From Serinus canaria (lineage: Eukaryota > Chordata > Aves > Passeriformes > Fringillidae), in assembly GCF_022539315.1 (NCBI RefSeq), contig NC_066327.1, forward strand, positions 15,772,834 to 15,836,833: DNA of 64,000 bases, given 5' to 3'. Positions 63,201 through 64,000 of this stretch are shown piece after piece (the first letter of the stretch is position 1; the number at the start of each line of letters is the position of its first letter). Position numbers and translations under genes: made by a program. The notes beneath the pieces were generated by a model. That model ran no database searches. It was not told where the DNA came from and worked only from the letters and a program-made list of their open reading frames with translations.

Positions 63201-64000
63201 TTTAGTGCACAGTGTGATCTGCATTTATCCAAAATTCAAAGAATTTCACAGCTCTGGGGGCTAAAGGGATGAGCTCCCTTCTGGTGCACTGCTCACCTGG
63301 TGGGACCTGGCTCTGATTTCAGTGGAGGGCAGCTCTGTGTTTGCTGGTTCTGTGCCAGGGTGGGACCTGTGTGCACACATGTGCTTCCCTATTGTGGCGA
63401 GAAAAAAATACAAACCCCCTCTGTTCCAAATCTGATCAGATTTCCCAAGGCTAGGGAAAACAGAGTGCAGGTTTGAGAGCTGAGAAACAATTCAGGGATT
63501 CATCAGAAATGACACAGGTGCCACAAGAAAGGAGTTTTCTTGTTGGAATGACTGTTTTGCCAAAACCCCAGCTATGTACAGAAAAACCCTCCAGTGCCAG
63601 GTTTAACCCAGGATTATCAATCCTCTGTGCAGACTAAACTCTTCCCCCATCTCTCATCCTCCAAGCCATATTCCTTCCACAATCCCCATCTCTTCAGTGG
63701 TTTAACATTTCCCTAAAGCCTGGCTTATCCCCGTGCCCCATTCCTGAGCCCAGTCCCAAATGTCTCCCCAGTACAGTGGGTGACTGGGAATGCTCTGGGC
63801 TGAACCTTCTTGCTCCCCCAGCCCCTGCTCAGCCCAGCTTTAACCTCTGGGGACCACCATGCAAGTGTCCTCCCTTTGTCACCACGTCACTGAAAGAATG
63901 GCATTTTCATGGTGAAATCACCCTTCTGCCTTCAGAGCTTTCTAGAATTGATAAAAAGACTCATTTCCTGCATCAAGCTCCAATAATGAATTGCCATTTT
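60288..64000. other. Unique sequence to window end, no gene recognised
   Basis: An A-run lies at 61972-61984. No repeat family, exon or RNA gene was recognised. The window ends in unique sequence. Confidence 0.5.

Overview
The window looks like vertebrate, most probably avian, non-coding chromosomal DNA. The main evidence is a set of truncated CR1 LINE 3' ends that finish in the family's typical tail (a TTCCAACC-like block followed by ATTCT-type ends). Other support is general CpG depletion, many A/T homopolymers and microsatellites, and no bacterial operon structure, ribosome binding sites or tightly packed reading frames. A crocodilian or turtle would also carry CR1, so bird is an inference. 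I found no protein-coding gene, no convincing coding exon, no tRNA, rRNA or snRNA gene and no CRISPR array. The long open frames are compositionally biased, show no recognisable domains, and several run antisense through CR1 copies.

Layout. Positions 387-963 hold a 35-bp minisatellite followed by a CpG-rich block with an RFX X-box-like motif. A 52-bp tandem duplication lies at 5132-5236. A 540-bp minisatellite built on TTATCA lies at 7556-8095. Two copies of a ~180-bp unit with a CR1-like 3' tail lie 1.9 kb apart, at 10971-11160 and 12870-13045. From 13 to 36 kb the sequence is mostly unique. It carries a G-run cluster, an A29 tract, a possible ancient MIR scrap (about 26.97 kb), and two short CpG-dense spots (29.2 and 30.85 kb). 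From 36 to 57 kb there are five clear CR1 fragments: 36296, 40870 and 56036 on the plus strand, 46466 and 48771 on the minus strand. An (ATT)n microsatellite sits at 43895. The last 7 kb hold a short TCC/23-bp tandem block and otherwise unique sequence.

The window is best read as an intergenic region or a large intron. The two things most worth following up are the TTATCA minisatellite, which is a dense array of GATA-type and Onecut-type sites, and the paired CR1-tailed units, which could be an undescribed CR1-mobilised short element. Neither is shown to be functional from sequence alone.
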